Below, in pieces: positions 33,457 to 41,875 of a DNA stretch of 43,671 nt (its first letter is position 1; the number at the start of each line of letters is the position of its first letter). Location: NCBI GenBank assembly GCA_964371655.1, contig CAYJOD010000050.1:1-43671 (forward strand), given 5' to 3'. This stretch comes from CAZGSN01 sp964371655. GTDB lineage: Bacteria; Desulfobacterota; Binatia; HRBIN30. The position numbers and the translations under genes are program-made. The notes under the pieces were generated by a model. That model ran no database searches, had not been told where the DNA came from, and saw only the letters and a program-made list of their open reading frames with translations.

Positions 33457-34332
33457 TCAGCGGGCGATCGACCGGAGTTGTAGCTCCAGTCCTTCGGTTG
33501 CGGCGCGGCTTTTTGGAAAGATCGACTGAGCGAGCTTCTCGAGGCGGTGGACCTCGGCGTCGTCATGCTCGGGATCATGATGAAACAGGAGTAGCTTGCC
33601 GACCGCCGCTGCCTTCGCGGCTTCCGCTGCCTGACACACCGTGCTGTGCCCCCAGCCGGCCTTGTTGATGCGGCCGCCGTGGTATTCCTCGTCGGTGTAC
33701 TGGGCGTCGTGGATCAGCACGTCGGCGTGACGCGCGAAGTCGACGACCGCATCGAAACCGCCCTGTTGGCTCTCGACGTCGGTGGCATACACCACCGAGC
33801 GCCCGCCATAGTTGATCCGATAGAAGGTCACCCCGACCTTCGGGTGCGCGCGGCTGAGGTGGGCTTGGACCTCGAGGGCATGAGGACCGTTGAAACACAC
33901 GCGCGCCCGGGGACGCAGCCCTTTGATCTTCACACGCGCCGCCAGCTCCGACAGATCGACGGGAAAGAGTCGCGCGCCCATCACTTGAGCCAGCACGTGT
34001 CGCAGGGTATCGGCACCCGCTCCGGCCGGACCGTAGAGGTGGCACGTCCACTCCGGCGCATAGGCGGGCGCAAAGAAGCGCAGTCCTTCGATATGGTCAT
34101 GATGCAAGTGGCTTAGAAAGATATGGACCTCACGCGAGCCCGGCCGCTTCATGAGCTCGCGTCCGAGGCCGATGAGACCGGTGCCGGCGTCAAACACCAG
34201 GGTGTGTTCCGCGCTGGAAACTTCGACGCATGACGAGTTGCCGCCGACGCCCACTGTCGATGGACCGGGTGTGGGGTGGCTGCCGCGGACACCCCAGAAG
34301 CGTATCCGCAAGGCTGGATTCTTGGCTCGCAC
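33457..34332 (-). CDS. MBL-fold metallo-hydrolase
   Basis: A 291-residue metallo-beta-lactamase-fold hydrolase. The metal motif H-x-H-x-D-H is at His75, His77, Asp79 and His80 (SHLHHDHIEG). Further ligands are expected in YATDVE and in the HDAQYTDEEY/GWGHST segment, a pattern of RNase Z-like and phosphodiesterase-like members. The opening IRFWGVRGSHPTPGPST is typical of a subfamily often annotated near sensor kinases. The GTG start shares its G with the fumC stop (TAGTG), so translation is coupled to fumC. The substrate is unknown. The coupling to fumarase may be only a shared transcript. Confidence 0.88.
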   Translation of the reverse strand: MRAKNPALRIRFWGVRGSHPTPGPSTVGVGGNSSCVEVSSAEHTLVFDAGTGLIGLGRELMKRPGSREVHIFLSHLHHDHIEGLRFFAPAYAPEWTCHLYGPAGAGADTLRHVLAQVMGARLFPVDLSELAARVKIKGLRPRARVCFNGPHALEVQAHLSRAHPKVGVTFYRINYGGRSVVYATDVESQQGGFDAVVDFARHADVLIHDAQYTDEEYHGGRINKAGWGHSTVCQAAEAAKAAAVGKLLLFHHDPEHDDAEVHRLEKLAQSIFPKSRAATEGLELQLRSIAR

Positions 34333-35729
34333 TATTCTGCTCGGCCTCCACGGGTAAGTTTTGACAGATCGAGTATCTCGCTGAGACTGGCGCCGGAAAG
34401 CAAGCCCTCGGCGACAACGATCTCACGAATCGTCTTGCCTTCGGCGAGCGCACGCTTGAACACGCGTGCCGCGGCATCGTATCCGATGGCGGGCACCAGC
34501 GCCGTCGCCAGTGCGGCGCTACGCTCGGCATAGCCGAGACAACGTTCGCGGTTCGCCGTGATGCCGGCGACACAAACGCTGGCGAACAGGTTGGCGGCGT
34601 TACCGACCAGGGTAAGGCTTTCGAGCAGGTTGTAGGCGATCACCGGCATCATCACGTTGAGATCGAGGTTGCCGTTGAGTGCCGCGACGGTGATCGCCGT
34701 GTCGTTGCCGATGATGTGCGCGGCGACCATGTTCACGGCCTCGGGGATCACCGGATTGATCTTCCCCGGCATGATGCTCGATCCGGGTTGGATCGCGGGC
34801 AGCTCGATCTCACCGAACCCCGTGCTCGGTCCCGAAGCCAGTAGGCGCAGGTCGTTGGCAATCTTCATCAAGCCGACGGCGACGGTCTTCAAGGCGCCCG
34901 AGACCTCGACCGCCGCGTCGCGATTCTGCATCGCCTCGAAGGGGTTATCCGCCTGGCGGAAGAGGCGGCCGGTGAGACGCCTGAGCTCGGCGACGACGCG
35001 GACGCCGAGCTCAGGATGGGCGTTGAGGCCGGTGCCGAGCGCGGTTCCCCCGATCGGCAGCTCCGCAAGATGGGCGCGGGTATTCTCGATGCGGACGATC
35101 CCGTGACGGATGACGCTGGCATAGCCGGAGAGCTCCTGCCCGAGGGTTATCGGTACGGCATCCTGAAGGTGGGTGCGCCCGGCCTTGACGACATCGCCGA
35201 GCTCGCCGGCCTTACTCTCGAAGGCCGCCTCCAGCTGCCGCAACGCCGGCAGCACCAATCCCTCGATGGCGTCCATGGCGGCGACGTGGAGCGCGCTCGG
35301 GAACACATCGTTCGTGCTTTGCCCGAGGTTGACGTGGTCGTTCGGATGGACGCTGCGATCGCCGCGCTGGCCGCCGAGAATCTCGATGGCGCGTGTGGCG
35401 ATGATCTCGTTGGCGTTCATGTTGGTCGACGTGCCCGAACCGGTTTGGAACACGTCGACGACGAAATCCGTGTCGAACTTGCCGTCCGCCGCTTCGAGCG
35501 CCGCTTGCTCGATGGCTCTGCCGAGATTGGCGTCGAGTCGCTCGAGCTGCACGTTGACCCGTGCCGCCGCGGCTTTGATCAGGCACAGAGCCCGCAGGAA
35601 GGAACGCGGGAAGCGCAAACCGGAGATCGGAAAGTTGATCGCGGCGCGCGCCGTCGAAGCGCCATAGTAAGCCCCGGCCGGCACCTGCATCTCACCCATC
35701 GAGTCCGATTCGCTGCGGAAGTCGCTCAC
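34332..35729 (-). CDS. fumC: class II fumarate hydratase
   Basis: FumC interconverts fumarate and L-malate in the TCA cycle; class II enzymes are iron-independent and oxygen-stable. The 465 residues show YYGASTARA near the N terminus, GSGTSTNMNANEIIATRA, HPNDHVNLGQSTND, KAGRTHLQDAVPITLGQE and the signature GSSIMPGKINPVIPEAV with the catalytic Ser loop. A GTG start at 35729 is chosen because GGAGA lies five bases upstream; an ATG ten codons later is possible but would remove conserved residues. It is the first gene of a two-gene unit with the MBL-fold hydrolase. Confidence 0.95.
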   Translation of the reverse strand: MSDFRSESDSMGEMQVPAGAYYGASTARAAINFPISGLRFPRSFLRALCLIKAAAARVNVQLERLDANLGRAIEQAALEAADGKFDTDFVVDVFQTGSGTSTNMNANEIIATRAIEILGGQRGDRSVHPNDHVNLGQSTNDVFPSALHVAAMDAIEGLVLPALRQLEAAFESKAGELGDVVKAGRTHLQDAVPITLGQELSGYASVIRHGIVRIENTRAHLAELPIGGTALGTGLNAHPELGVRVVAELRRLTGRLFRQADNPFEAMQNRDAAVEVSGALKTVAVGLMKIANDLRLLASGPSTGFGEIELPAIQPGSSIMPGKINPVIPEAVNMVAAHIIGNDTAITVAALNGNLDLNVMMPVIAYNLLESLTLVGNAANLFASVCVAGITANRERCLGYAERSAALATALVPAIGYDAAARVFKRALAEGKTIREIVVAEGLLSGASLSEILDLSKLTRGGRAE

Positions 35730-35820
35730 AACAGTCTCCGCGCCATCAGGTATCAGCTGTCGACGCGGGTTTCCATTGCGATTGTCGCTTCTTGGTATTC
35801 GGGCTCGCCCACGGCGTGAA

Positions 35821-35888
35821 GATCCAAGATCTCAAATTTCAGATCTCAGGCGGACGACTGACCACCGAGCACTGACCACCGACCACTG
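35821..35888. repeat. two adjacent 7-bp arrays (GATCTCA and CTGACCA/CCGACCA)
   Basis: First array: GATCCAA, GATCTCA, AATTTCA, GATCTCA (35821-35848). Second array: CTGACCA, CCGAGCA, CTGACCA, CCGACCA (35858-35885) and CTGG. Both keep a strict 7-bp register. They fill part of the 35730-36087 gap, which otherwise holds only the short frame at 35960. Confidence 0.85.
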
Positions 35889-35959
35889 GATCCTACCGTC
35901 GCCGAATCCCACCCATTTGCGTAGGCTCTTGCCGCTGACTCTGCTAATTGCGGCAGGGG

Positions 35960-36091
35960 ATGGCGCAGGTCGAGATCGAGCTTTCGATGGATCGCGCGGT
36001 GCGATTCGACGGGCACGTCGGATGCGGCGCGTCTGTTGATGTCGCGCCTGCGGACGGCGGCCATCAGGCGGATGCGCGGGTGAGCGCATGA
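35960..36091 (+). CDS. possible 43-aa leader peptide overlapping the histidine kinase start
   Basis: A short frame whose TGA overlaps the kinase ATG as ATGA. Almost all codons end in G or C, as in true genes here. The product is acidic to neutral, with one Cys (GHVGCGASVDV) and no membrane segment or known motif. An AGGGG motif directly abuts the ATG, too close for an efficient ribosome site; a second ATG at 35987 is possible. It could couple translation into the kinase gene, or be a chance frame. Confidence 0.3.
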   Translation: MAQVEIELSMDRAVRFDGHVGCGASVDVAPADGGHQADARVSA

Positions 36092-38571
36092 GCCCTGCGG
36101 TTCTGCTGCCCGAAGGCTGGGAGACGAGCGATGTGGTTCGGCTTCTCCTGGAACATGCACCGGCGGCCATCGCCATGTTCGACCGCAACATGTGTTACGT
36201 ACTCGCCAGCCGGCGTTGGCTGACTGACTACCAGCTCGGTGATCAGGACATCATCGGCCGCTCCCACTATGAAGTCTTCCCCGAGATTTCGGAGCGCTGG
36301 AAGGCCATCCACCGGCGTTGCCTGGCGGGGGTGGTGGACAGGTGCGAGGCCGATCCGTTCCCGCGCAGCGACGGCACGCTGGACTGGGTGCACTGGGAGA
36401 TTCATCCCTGGCGCGATCGCGGCGGCGACATCGGTGGGATCATCATGTTTACGGAAGTGATCAGCGAGCGCCGGCGCACGGAGGAAGCCTTGCGCGCCTC
36501 CGAGGAGCGCTACCGCGATCTCGTCGAGGACATCAACGACGTCATCTACATGACCGACGAAAGGGGCGTGCTTACCTACCTGAGCCCGGTGGCCGAAGCG
36601 GCTTTTGGATTCGCGCCCGCCGAGCTCATCGGCCGGACCTTCGTCGACGTCGTCCATCCCGACGACGTGGTCGTTCTCACCCAGACCTTTCAGCAGCGGC
36701 TCAGCGGTCCCATGCCGCCGGCGGAGTGGCGCCTGATCGATAAACAGGGCGCGGAGCGCTGGGTGCGAAGCTCCAGCCGGCCAATCGTCGTTGACGGCCG
36801 CGTCGCCGGTCTGCGTGGCGTTCTCACCGAGATAAGCGAGCGTAGGCGCACCGAGGCTGAGAAGGCGGCGCTGCTCGACATCGCCAAGGAGCTCACCGGA
36901 CAACTCGACTTCGGTGAGATTCTTCAGCGTGTCCACCGGCGTACCGCCACCGCATTGTCCTGCGACTGCGTCGGCACCTTCTACTGGGATGTCGACCGTC
37001 AGGTGTATCGACACCTCTCTCAATACGGATTGCCGTCCGACTTGGAGGCGGACGCCGAGACGTTGGCATTGGGGCCCGACATGCCGCTGGTGGAACGTTT
37101 GACGAGCGGGCAGACGGTCGCAATCGACGACAATGAGCACCAGGATATCCTCCCCGTCGAGATTCTCCGCCACTTCCGGCTGACCGCGGTGACGGCAGCA
37201 CCGCTGCATGTGCGCGGCCGCGTCCTCGGCGCCCTGGTGGCGACATCGTCGGTACCCGGCCGTCGCTTCGACGCGCGTCAGGTCGAGTTGCTGGAAGGTA
37301 TTGCGCATCAGTGCGCCGTCGCCATCGAGGCCGCCGATCTGTACCAGGTGCAGCGCGAGGAAGCGGAGGTGTCGTCGGCGCTGGCTCGAGTCGGGAAAGA
37401 GATGATCGCGTCCTTGAACACGTCGTCGATGCTCGACCGTCTGTGCGCGCTGACCGCCGAAGTCATGGAGTGCGAGTTCAGCCACACGTTCGTTCATGAT
37501 GCCGAAGGCGACTGCTTTGTCGCGGCGTCCGGATACGGCGACAGCGCCGAGCAGTGGGAGTCGATGCGGTTGCTGCGGGTGCCGCGGAGCATGATCGCGG
37601 GCCTGCTTGCGCACTTCGAAGAACACGACACCGCTCAGATCATTATGTCGGAACCTCAGGAATTGGTCGTCGCCGCCTTGCCGCAGCGCTACGGCGTCAA
37701 CGCGGCGCTCTACATGGCCCTGCGGCGCGACGGTCGGCTCTTTGGAATTCAAACCGCGGGCTACCGCACCCACAGCGAGCCGTTTACCGCACGGCAGCAC
37801 CGCATTGCCACCGGCATCGCGCAGCTGGCGTCGATCGCCCTCGAGAACGCGCAGCTTGTCCAAAAGCTGGAAGCTGCCAACCACATCAAGTCCGAGTTCT
37901 TGGGGAGCATGTCGCATGAGCTGCGCAGCCCCCTCAACGTGATTCTCGGATACAGTACGCTGCTGCTCGACGGCGCCTTCGGCGACCTGACTTCGGAGCA
38001 GGCGGACCCACTGCGCCGGGCCGAGAATAGCGCGCGCGAGCTGTTGGCCCTGATCACGGCAACCCTCGACCTCAGTCGCTGGGAGACTCCGCGTATTCCT
38101 CTGGCGTGTGGCGAAGTTCGCGTCGCCGAGCTCATCGACGAGATCGCGGCGGAGACCGCCGCACGGCTCACCCATCGCGAGGTGTTGGTCGAGTGGCACG
38201 TCGCAGCGGATCTTCCACCGCTACGTACCGATGCCATGAAACTCAAGATGGTGTTGACCAACCTCGTCGGCAACGCCTTGAAGTTTACCGATCGCGGGCA
38301 CGTCCGCATTCGCGCCCACGGCCGTGATCGCGGCGTCGAGTTTACCGTGAGCGACACCGGCGCCGGTATCCCCATCGCTTTACACCGCGCCATTTTCGAG
38401 CCGTTTCAGCAAGGGCCTGCCGCCACCGCTAGCCACGGCGGCGTTGGGCTCGGACTCTACATCGTCCGCCGCCTGCTGGATCGGCTCGGGGGCAAGATCG
38501 CTCTGGAGAGCGAGGTCGGCCGTGGCTCGACCTTCATCGTCTGGGTCCCCCTGAGCGCCCCAAGCGAGTGA
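36088..38571 (+). CDS. PAS-PAS-GAF-GAF sensor histidine kinase
   Basis: An 827-residue soluble hybrid-sensor-type kinase without membrane segments. PAS 1 is about 19-130 (HAPAAIAMFDRNMCYVLASR) and PAS 2 about 146-260 (GVLTYLSPVAEAAFGFAPAEL). Two GAF domains follow, about 275-430 and 440-595. HisKA carries the phosphorylated His610 in MSHELRSPLNVILGYS. The HATPase domain has the N box (NLVGNALKF), DTGAGIP and GGVGLGLYIVRRLL. There is no receiver domain and no response regulator gene adjacent, so its partner is elsewhere. Ligands of the PAS and GAF domains are unknown. A cytosolic sensor of redox state, gas or small molecules is a reasonable inference. The start is supported by the ATGA overlap with the small upstream frame. 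Confidence 0.93.
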   Translation: MSPAVLLPEGWETSDVVRLLLEHAPAAIAMFDRNMCYVLASRRWLTDYQLGDQDIIGRSHYEVFPEISERWKAIHRRCLAGVVDRCEADPFPRSDGTLDWVHWEIHPWRDRGGDIGGIIMFTEVISERRRTEEALRASEERYRDLVEDINDVIYMTDERGVLTYLSPVAEAAFGFAPAELIGRTFVDVVHPDDVVVLTQTFQQRLSGPMPPAEWRLIDKQGAERWVRSSSRPIVVDGRVAGLRGVLTEISERRRTEAEKAALLDIAKELTGQLDFGEILQRVHRRTATALSCDCVGTFYWDVDRQVYRHLSQYGLPSDLEADAETLALGPDMPLVERLTSGQTVAIDDNEHQDILPVEILRHFRLTAVTAAPLHVRGRVLGALVATSSVPGRRFDARQVELLEGIAHQCAVAIEAADLYQVQREEAEVSSALARVGKEMIASLNTSSMLDRLCALTAEVMECEFSHTFVHDAEGDCFVAASGYGDSAEQWESMRLLRVPRSMIAGLLAHFEEHDTAQIIMSEPQELVVAALPQRYGVNAALYMALRRDGRLFGIQTAGYRTHSEPFTARQHRIATGIAQLASIALENAQLVQKLEAANHIKSEFLGSMSHELRSPLNVILGYSTLLLDGAFGDLTSEQADPLRRAENSARELLALITATLDLSRWETPRIPLACGEVRVAELIDEIAAETAARLTHREVLVEWHVAADLPPLRTDAMKLKMVLTNLVGNALKFTDRGHVRIRAHGRDRGVEFTVSDTGAGIPIALHRAIFEPFQQGPAATASHGGVGLGLYIVRRLLDRLGGKIALESEVGRGSTFIVWVPLSAPSE

Positions 38572-38642
38572 GGCCGATCGGTCCGATCCTTTACGAGACA
38601 GTCATCATGAAGCGGCTGCTTCGCCGGAGAGGATGAAAACTC

Positions 38643-38680
38643 GGTTCCCGAGCCCCCAGCCCCGAGCCGCCAGCCCCCAT
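38643..38680. repeat. 7-bp array (GAGCCCC/CAGCCCC)
   Basis: Consecutive heptamers GGTTCCC, GAGCCCC, CAGCCCC, GAGCCGC, CAGCCCC between the convergent kinase and apt genes. Confidence 0.8.
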
Positions 38681-38693
38681 CTTCAAAGCAGCC

Positions 38694-39206
38694 CTAGTAC
38701 GTGAGCAGCGAGAAGACGCGATTCGGCACCAGGCGTTCGCGGCCTTTGAGGTCGGCGAGCTCGATGACGAATGCGCAGGCGACGACGTCACCGCCGAGGC
38801 GGTGCACCAGTTGCACGGCGGCGCCCATGGTGCCGCCGGTGGCGAGAAGATCGTCGACGATCAGGACGCGGGTCGGACGGCCGAAAGCATCGCGATGGAT
38901 TTCGAGCGAATCGTGGCCGTATTCGAGAGCGTACTCGGCGGTAAACGTCAGATGCGGCAGCTTGCCGGGCTTGCGCACGACCGCGAGCCCAACCCCGAGC
39001 GCATAGGCGACAGGTGCGCCGATGATGAAGCCGCGCGACTCGATGCCGAGCACCATATCGACGCCGCCGCGGAATTCGTTGGCAATGCGGTCGATGACCT
39101 CGCGGAAAGCCTCGCCATTGAGGAGCAGCGTGGTGATGTCGCGAAACAAGATTCCCGGCTTCGGAAAGTCGGGAATCGCCCGGATGTATTTGTCCAAGTC
39201 CAGCAT
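38694..39206 (-). CDS. apt: adenine phosphoribosyltransferase
   Basis: A 170-residue enzyme that salvages adenine with PRPP to form AMP, of normal length for the family. The N-terminal DLDKYIRAIPDFPKPGILFRDITTLL and IESRGFIIGAPVAYALGVG are APRT hallmarks. The PRPP-binding loop is VLIVDDLLATGGTMG. AAGGAG lies about eight bases before the ATG at 39206; the frame continues upstream to 39410, but that part is Arg-rich and non-family. It stands alone, convergent with the histidine kinase gene. Assignment is secure. Confidence 0.95.
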   Translation of the reverse strand: MLDLDKYIRAIPDFPKPGILFRDITTLLLNGEAFREVIDRIANEFRGGVDMVLGIESRGFIIGAPVAYALGVGLAVVRKPGKLPHLTFTAEYALEYGHDSLEIHRDAFGRPTRVLIVDDLLATGGTMGAAVQLVHRLGGDVVACAFVIELADLKGRERLVPNRVFSLLTY

Positions 39207-39378
39207 GGCTCGCACTCCTTCAACGAATGAGCGCGAGCCTGTATCAGATTCGCGCTGCCGGCGTAAGCCGACACGGACGTTACGGTGAAGGCACGGAGAC
39301 ATCGATGCCGATTTGTCGAGCGCGTTACAGCCACTTCCTCTCGCGCCTCCGTGCAACGGTGTCGTTGAGTGCCGTTTC

Positions 39379-39437
39379 GTAGGGCCGGCTATGCCGGCCG
39401 TATTTTCCACGCGGCCGGCCGGTACAACCGGCCCTAC
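39379..39437. repeat. GTAGGG...CCCTAC palindrome
   Basis: GTAGGGCCGG at the left is complementary to CCGGCCCTAC at the right. Inner GGCCGGC repeats form additional hairpins. It occupies the apt-epimerase gap, which has no gene. Confidence 0.75.
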
Positions 39438-39505
39438 CCGAGCTTATCGACAGTCCCTAAAGGCGGGACTCCAACCGCTCGTATCGAATTCCCGGGCAAA
39501 GCCCC

Positions 39506-40627
39506 TCATAGCCACTCCATCTCCCGCATCCACGCTACGGTGTCCTTGAGGCCCTCGCGCACGTCGGCGTAGCGGTAGGTGAATCCGGTGGCGAGGCTCT
39601 TGCGGTTCGAGAACCAATAGGACGAGCCCAAGTATGGCGCGGACTGGACCTCCAGGATGCGGACACGTGGAACACGGAAGCGGCGCTCGAGTGCGGTCCA
39701 AGCGTGGGCGGTGCCGATCGCGAGCGGTCGCAGCATCGACATGGTGATCAACGGCATGTCCCACATGCGCCGGCCGACGAGTAACGCAATGTAATGAACA
39801 AACTCGTGGTAGGAGATGACGCTGTTGTCGGCGATGTCGTAGTCTTCGCCAACGGCTTCGGAGTGCTCCGCGATGAAACAGGCGAAGCGCGCGAGATCGA
39901 TGACATTGACGGAGGCGGTGATGCAGTTGCGCGCGTCGCGCGGGATAACCGGCAGCAGGCCAGCGGCGATGGCGAGGATGATGCCGTCGTGGCTATAGCG
40001 GCTTCCGGGTCCGTAGATCGGCGCGGGTCGGATCACCGTGACCGGCAATTCGTGCTCGCGATGTGCACGCCACACCAGCTTCTCTTGTTCCCACTTGGAG
40101 ACGGAATACGCATTGACGATCGCCGTGCCCTCGGGGCCGGTTGCTTCCAGGGGTGTGTTCTTCGGCGACGAGGAGGCTTCGGTGAACGGGATGTTTGCCG
40201 GTTGCCCGTGTGCGGCGTGGTGCGGCTTGCCGAAGACCCCGCAGGTGCTCCAGTGCACGAAACGTTCGAGCCGAGCCGTGCTTGCGTACGCCAGCAGATT
40301 GCGCGTGCCGTCGACGTTGACTCGGCGCAGGCGTTCGAGCGAGGCGCTGTAGTCGTACAGGGAAGCCGTGTGGAAGAGACGGGCGATCGGCCGTTCGAAC
40401 AGGGGTGCGAGGCTGGCGGGGTCGAGCAAGTCTGCGGGAACCAGCTCGAGGTGCGGATGTGCGAAGTCGACACCGAGGTGTTGGGCAAGGCTGCGTCGCG
40501 TCGGATCGGACAATACCGCGGGCGTATCTGTTGCCAGCACCTGCCGGCCCCTGGCGAGAAGCTCGACGATGAGGTGCGATGCCGAGAACCCCATGGCTCC
40601 CGTGACGAGATCAACCCCGTTTGCCAC
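39506..40627 (-). CDS. NAD-dependent epimerase/dehydratase (3-beta-HSD-like extended SDR)
   Basis: A 373-residue extended SDR. The nucleotide-binding loop is TGAMGFSASH, a variant of GxxGxxG in which the last Gly is Ala. An Asp after the second strand (ATDTPA) suggests NAD. The active-site Tyr-x-x-x-Lys is YSVSKWEQEK, preceded by a Ser/Thr in HWSTCGVFG. RPAPIYGPGSRYS is the usual family motif. I start at the GTG at 40627, which has GGAGG eight bases upstream; an in-frame TTG lies at 40684. Relatives include sugar epimerases and hydroxysteroid dehydrogenases, so the substrate is open. Transcribed alone. Confidence 0.85.
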   Translation of the reverse strand: MANGVDLVTGAMGFSASHLIVELLARGRQVLATDTPAVLSDPTRRSLAQHLGVDFAHPHLELVPADLLDPASLAPLFERPIARLFHTASLYDYSASLERLRRVNVDGTRNLLAYASTARLERFVHWSTCGVFGKPHHAAHGQPANIPFTEASSSPKNTPLEATGPEGTAIVNAYSVSKWEQEKLVWRAHREHELPVTVIRPAPIYGPGSRYSHDGIILAIAAGLLPVIPRDARNCITASVNVIDLARFACFIAEHSEAVGEDYDIADNSVISYHEFVHYIALLVGRRMWDMPLITMSMLRPLAIGTAHAWTALERRFRVPRVRILEVQSAPYLGSSYWFSNRKSLATGFTYRYADVREGLKDTVAWMREMEWL

Positions 40628-40754
40628 GTGCTTACCCTCCGGATGGCCCGGCGGACTGTGCCCACAAGCGTCGGCCAAAGACAAGCGGCGCTACATGAGC
40701 ACCGTTGGCTTGTTTGGTGAAGGCGACCGCCGAACGCCGCAAGGAGCAAGCAGA

Positions 40755-40823
40755 GCAACCACAAGGGTTGCCCCTACAATTTGCATGAATTCCGTTCCGT
40801 AGGGGTACCCCTTGTGGGTACCC
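40755..40823. repeat. paired GTAGGG palindromes
   Basis: GCAACCACAAGGGTTGC is a hairpin with CCCCTAC after it. After about 20 bases comes GTAGGGG with the hairpin GGGTACCCCTTGTGGGTACCC. CCCCTAC and GTAGGGG are themselves inverted, so the two hairpins face each other. Located between the epimerase and hemerythrin genes. Confidence 0.75.
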
Positions 40824-40869
40824 TTTCGGCGCTGACTACCCTGGATGGGCGCCTATCGCCGACGCTCGC

Positions 40870-41358
40870 TCAGACGACAGGTGGGGTTTGTGGGTGTTCC
40901 GAGACGGCGCCGGTGCCGATTTCTTGCGCATGCGAGTCGACTTCGTCGCGCTCCGCCGCCGTCAGCATCCGGTACGCCATGGGGAACAGCACCCCATCTT
41001 CCTTCGCGATGTGTTCACGCAGGAGACCGATGATGCGCTCGGCGCAGTGGCGTTGTTGCGGCAGATCGCGTGCGCCGACGGCGCCATTGAGGGCCTGGTG
41101 CAGTTGGCGAAAGTCGGCGTGCTCCGCGTTCATGACCGCCAGTGGTCCTTGCTCCGGACTGAGATAACGGCCGAGCACCGGGAACAACGCCTGCTCCTCC
41201 AAATCGAAATGGGCCACGACGTCGTGATCGAGATACTCTGCAAAGCGGCGCAGCTCGTTCTCGGCCGGCTGTCCGTTCGACAGAGCGGCCTCCACGACCG
41301 CAAGCTGTTCGAGAACCTCTTGGTGTTGAGTGCCGAGAAGATCGATGGTTGTGCTCAT
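40870..41358 (-). CDS. hemerythrin domain-containing protein
   Basis: A 162-residue protein with a hemerythrin-like four-helix bundle that binds a di-iron site, used for O2, NO or redox sensing or for iron-sulfur repair (RIC/YtfE-like). Candidate ligands are His12 (GTQHQEV), His50 with Glu54 (HFDLEE), His80 (NAEHADF) and His116 with Glu120 (EHIAKED). The C-terminal 30 residues (QEIGTGAVSEHPQTPPVV) are disordered. GAGGGAGGA precedes the ATG. It is the only gene downstream of a CRP/FNR-type operator, centred about 111 bp upstream of the ATG. That fits control by oxygen or nitric oxide. Confidence 0.9.
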   Translation of the reverse strand: MSTTIDLLGTQHQEVLEQLAVVEAALSNGQPAENELRRFAEYLDHDVVAHFDLEEQALFPVLGRYLSPEQGPLAVMNAEHADFRQLHQALNGAVGARDLPQQRHCAERIIGLLREHIAKEDGVLFPMAYRMLTAAERDEVDSHAQEIGTGAVSEHPQTPPVV

Positions 41359-41434
41359 GATTCGTGTCCTCCCTCGGCGCCGGGCGCCGGATGAAACAGC
41401 TCGCCCCTAGTCTGTGGCGAGATGCACTTTCAGT

Positions 41435-41477
41435 ACGATAGGGCAGGGCACGGACGGGTTGTATGACTTGAGTCATA
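41435..41477 (-). promoter_or_regulatory. CRP/FNR-type operator with class II promoter geometry
   Basis: TATGACTTGAGTCATA (41462-41477) is a perfect palindrome with a TGA-N6-TCA core, the spacing of CRP/FNR sites. On the minus strand TATCGT (41440-41435) starts 21 bases beyond it. If that is the -10 box, the start site would be near 41428 and the palindrome would be centred at about -41.5, the textbook position for FNR-type activation. Predicted target: the hemerythrin gene. Regulator identity is inferred, not seen. Confidence 0.55.
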
Positions 41478-41588
41478 GAGGCGGGCAGTCATCGAAGGGC
41501 CGAGCCCGCCTCTCGTAGGGCGATCGTTGCTCGCGACTCTCACGGTCGAGGGCATCGACCTGCATGCGCTGCCGCTGGTGGTTGGAAG

Positions 41589-41758
41589 CACCCCCTCGCC
41601 CGCATCACTGCGGGAGAGGGCGGGGGTGAGGGATCCACTTGCTCGACGCGGAGCGCCGCCACACGTCCGCCGCGGGGCTCGGGAGTGCGGGCCCATCTCC
41701 GCCGCCACGGTTCCCTCACCCGACCCCTCGGCTCCCGCAGTAATGCGGGAGAGGGGAG
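41589..41758. repeat. GGTGAGGG/GGGAGAGGG palindromic repeats, two copies
   Basis: Copy one (41589-41632): CACCCCCTCGCCC with GGGCGGGGGTGAGGG around CTGCGGGAGA. Copy two (41713-41758): CCCTCACCC...TCCCGCAG with CTGCGGGAGAGGGGA-like complement. They occupy most of the 41478-41875 gap, and I see no gene there. Same family as 29391-29435. Confidence 0.7.
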
Positions 41759-41875
41759 CTGGCTTTGCGCCGCAACTCGAAGATCTTCGCGCGCCGCCAA
41801 GATTTTGAAGGTTAGTAGTCCATCGCGCTCTGCCAGGCTGATCGCGACCTGGCGGTTCAATTGACGTTCTCGGGC

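Noticed and set aside
36064..38199. 711-codon minus-strand frame opposite the histidine kinase
   Set aside because: The kinase strand has clear PAS, GAF, HisKA and HATPase motifs; the antisense product has none.
41540..41860. 106-codon minus-strand frame in the 41.5-41.9 kb gap
   Set aside because: It runs through two GGTGAGGG palindromic repeats and is Arg/Pro-rich without coding character.
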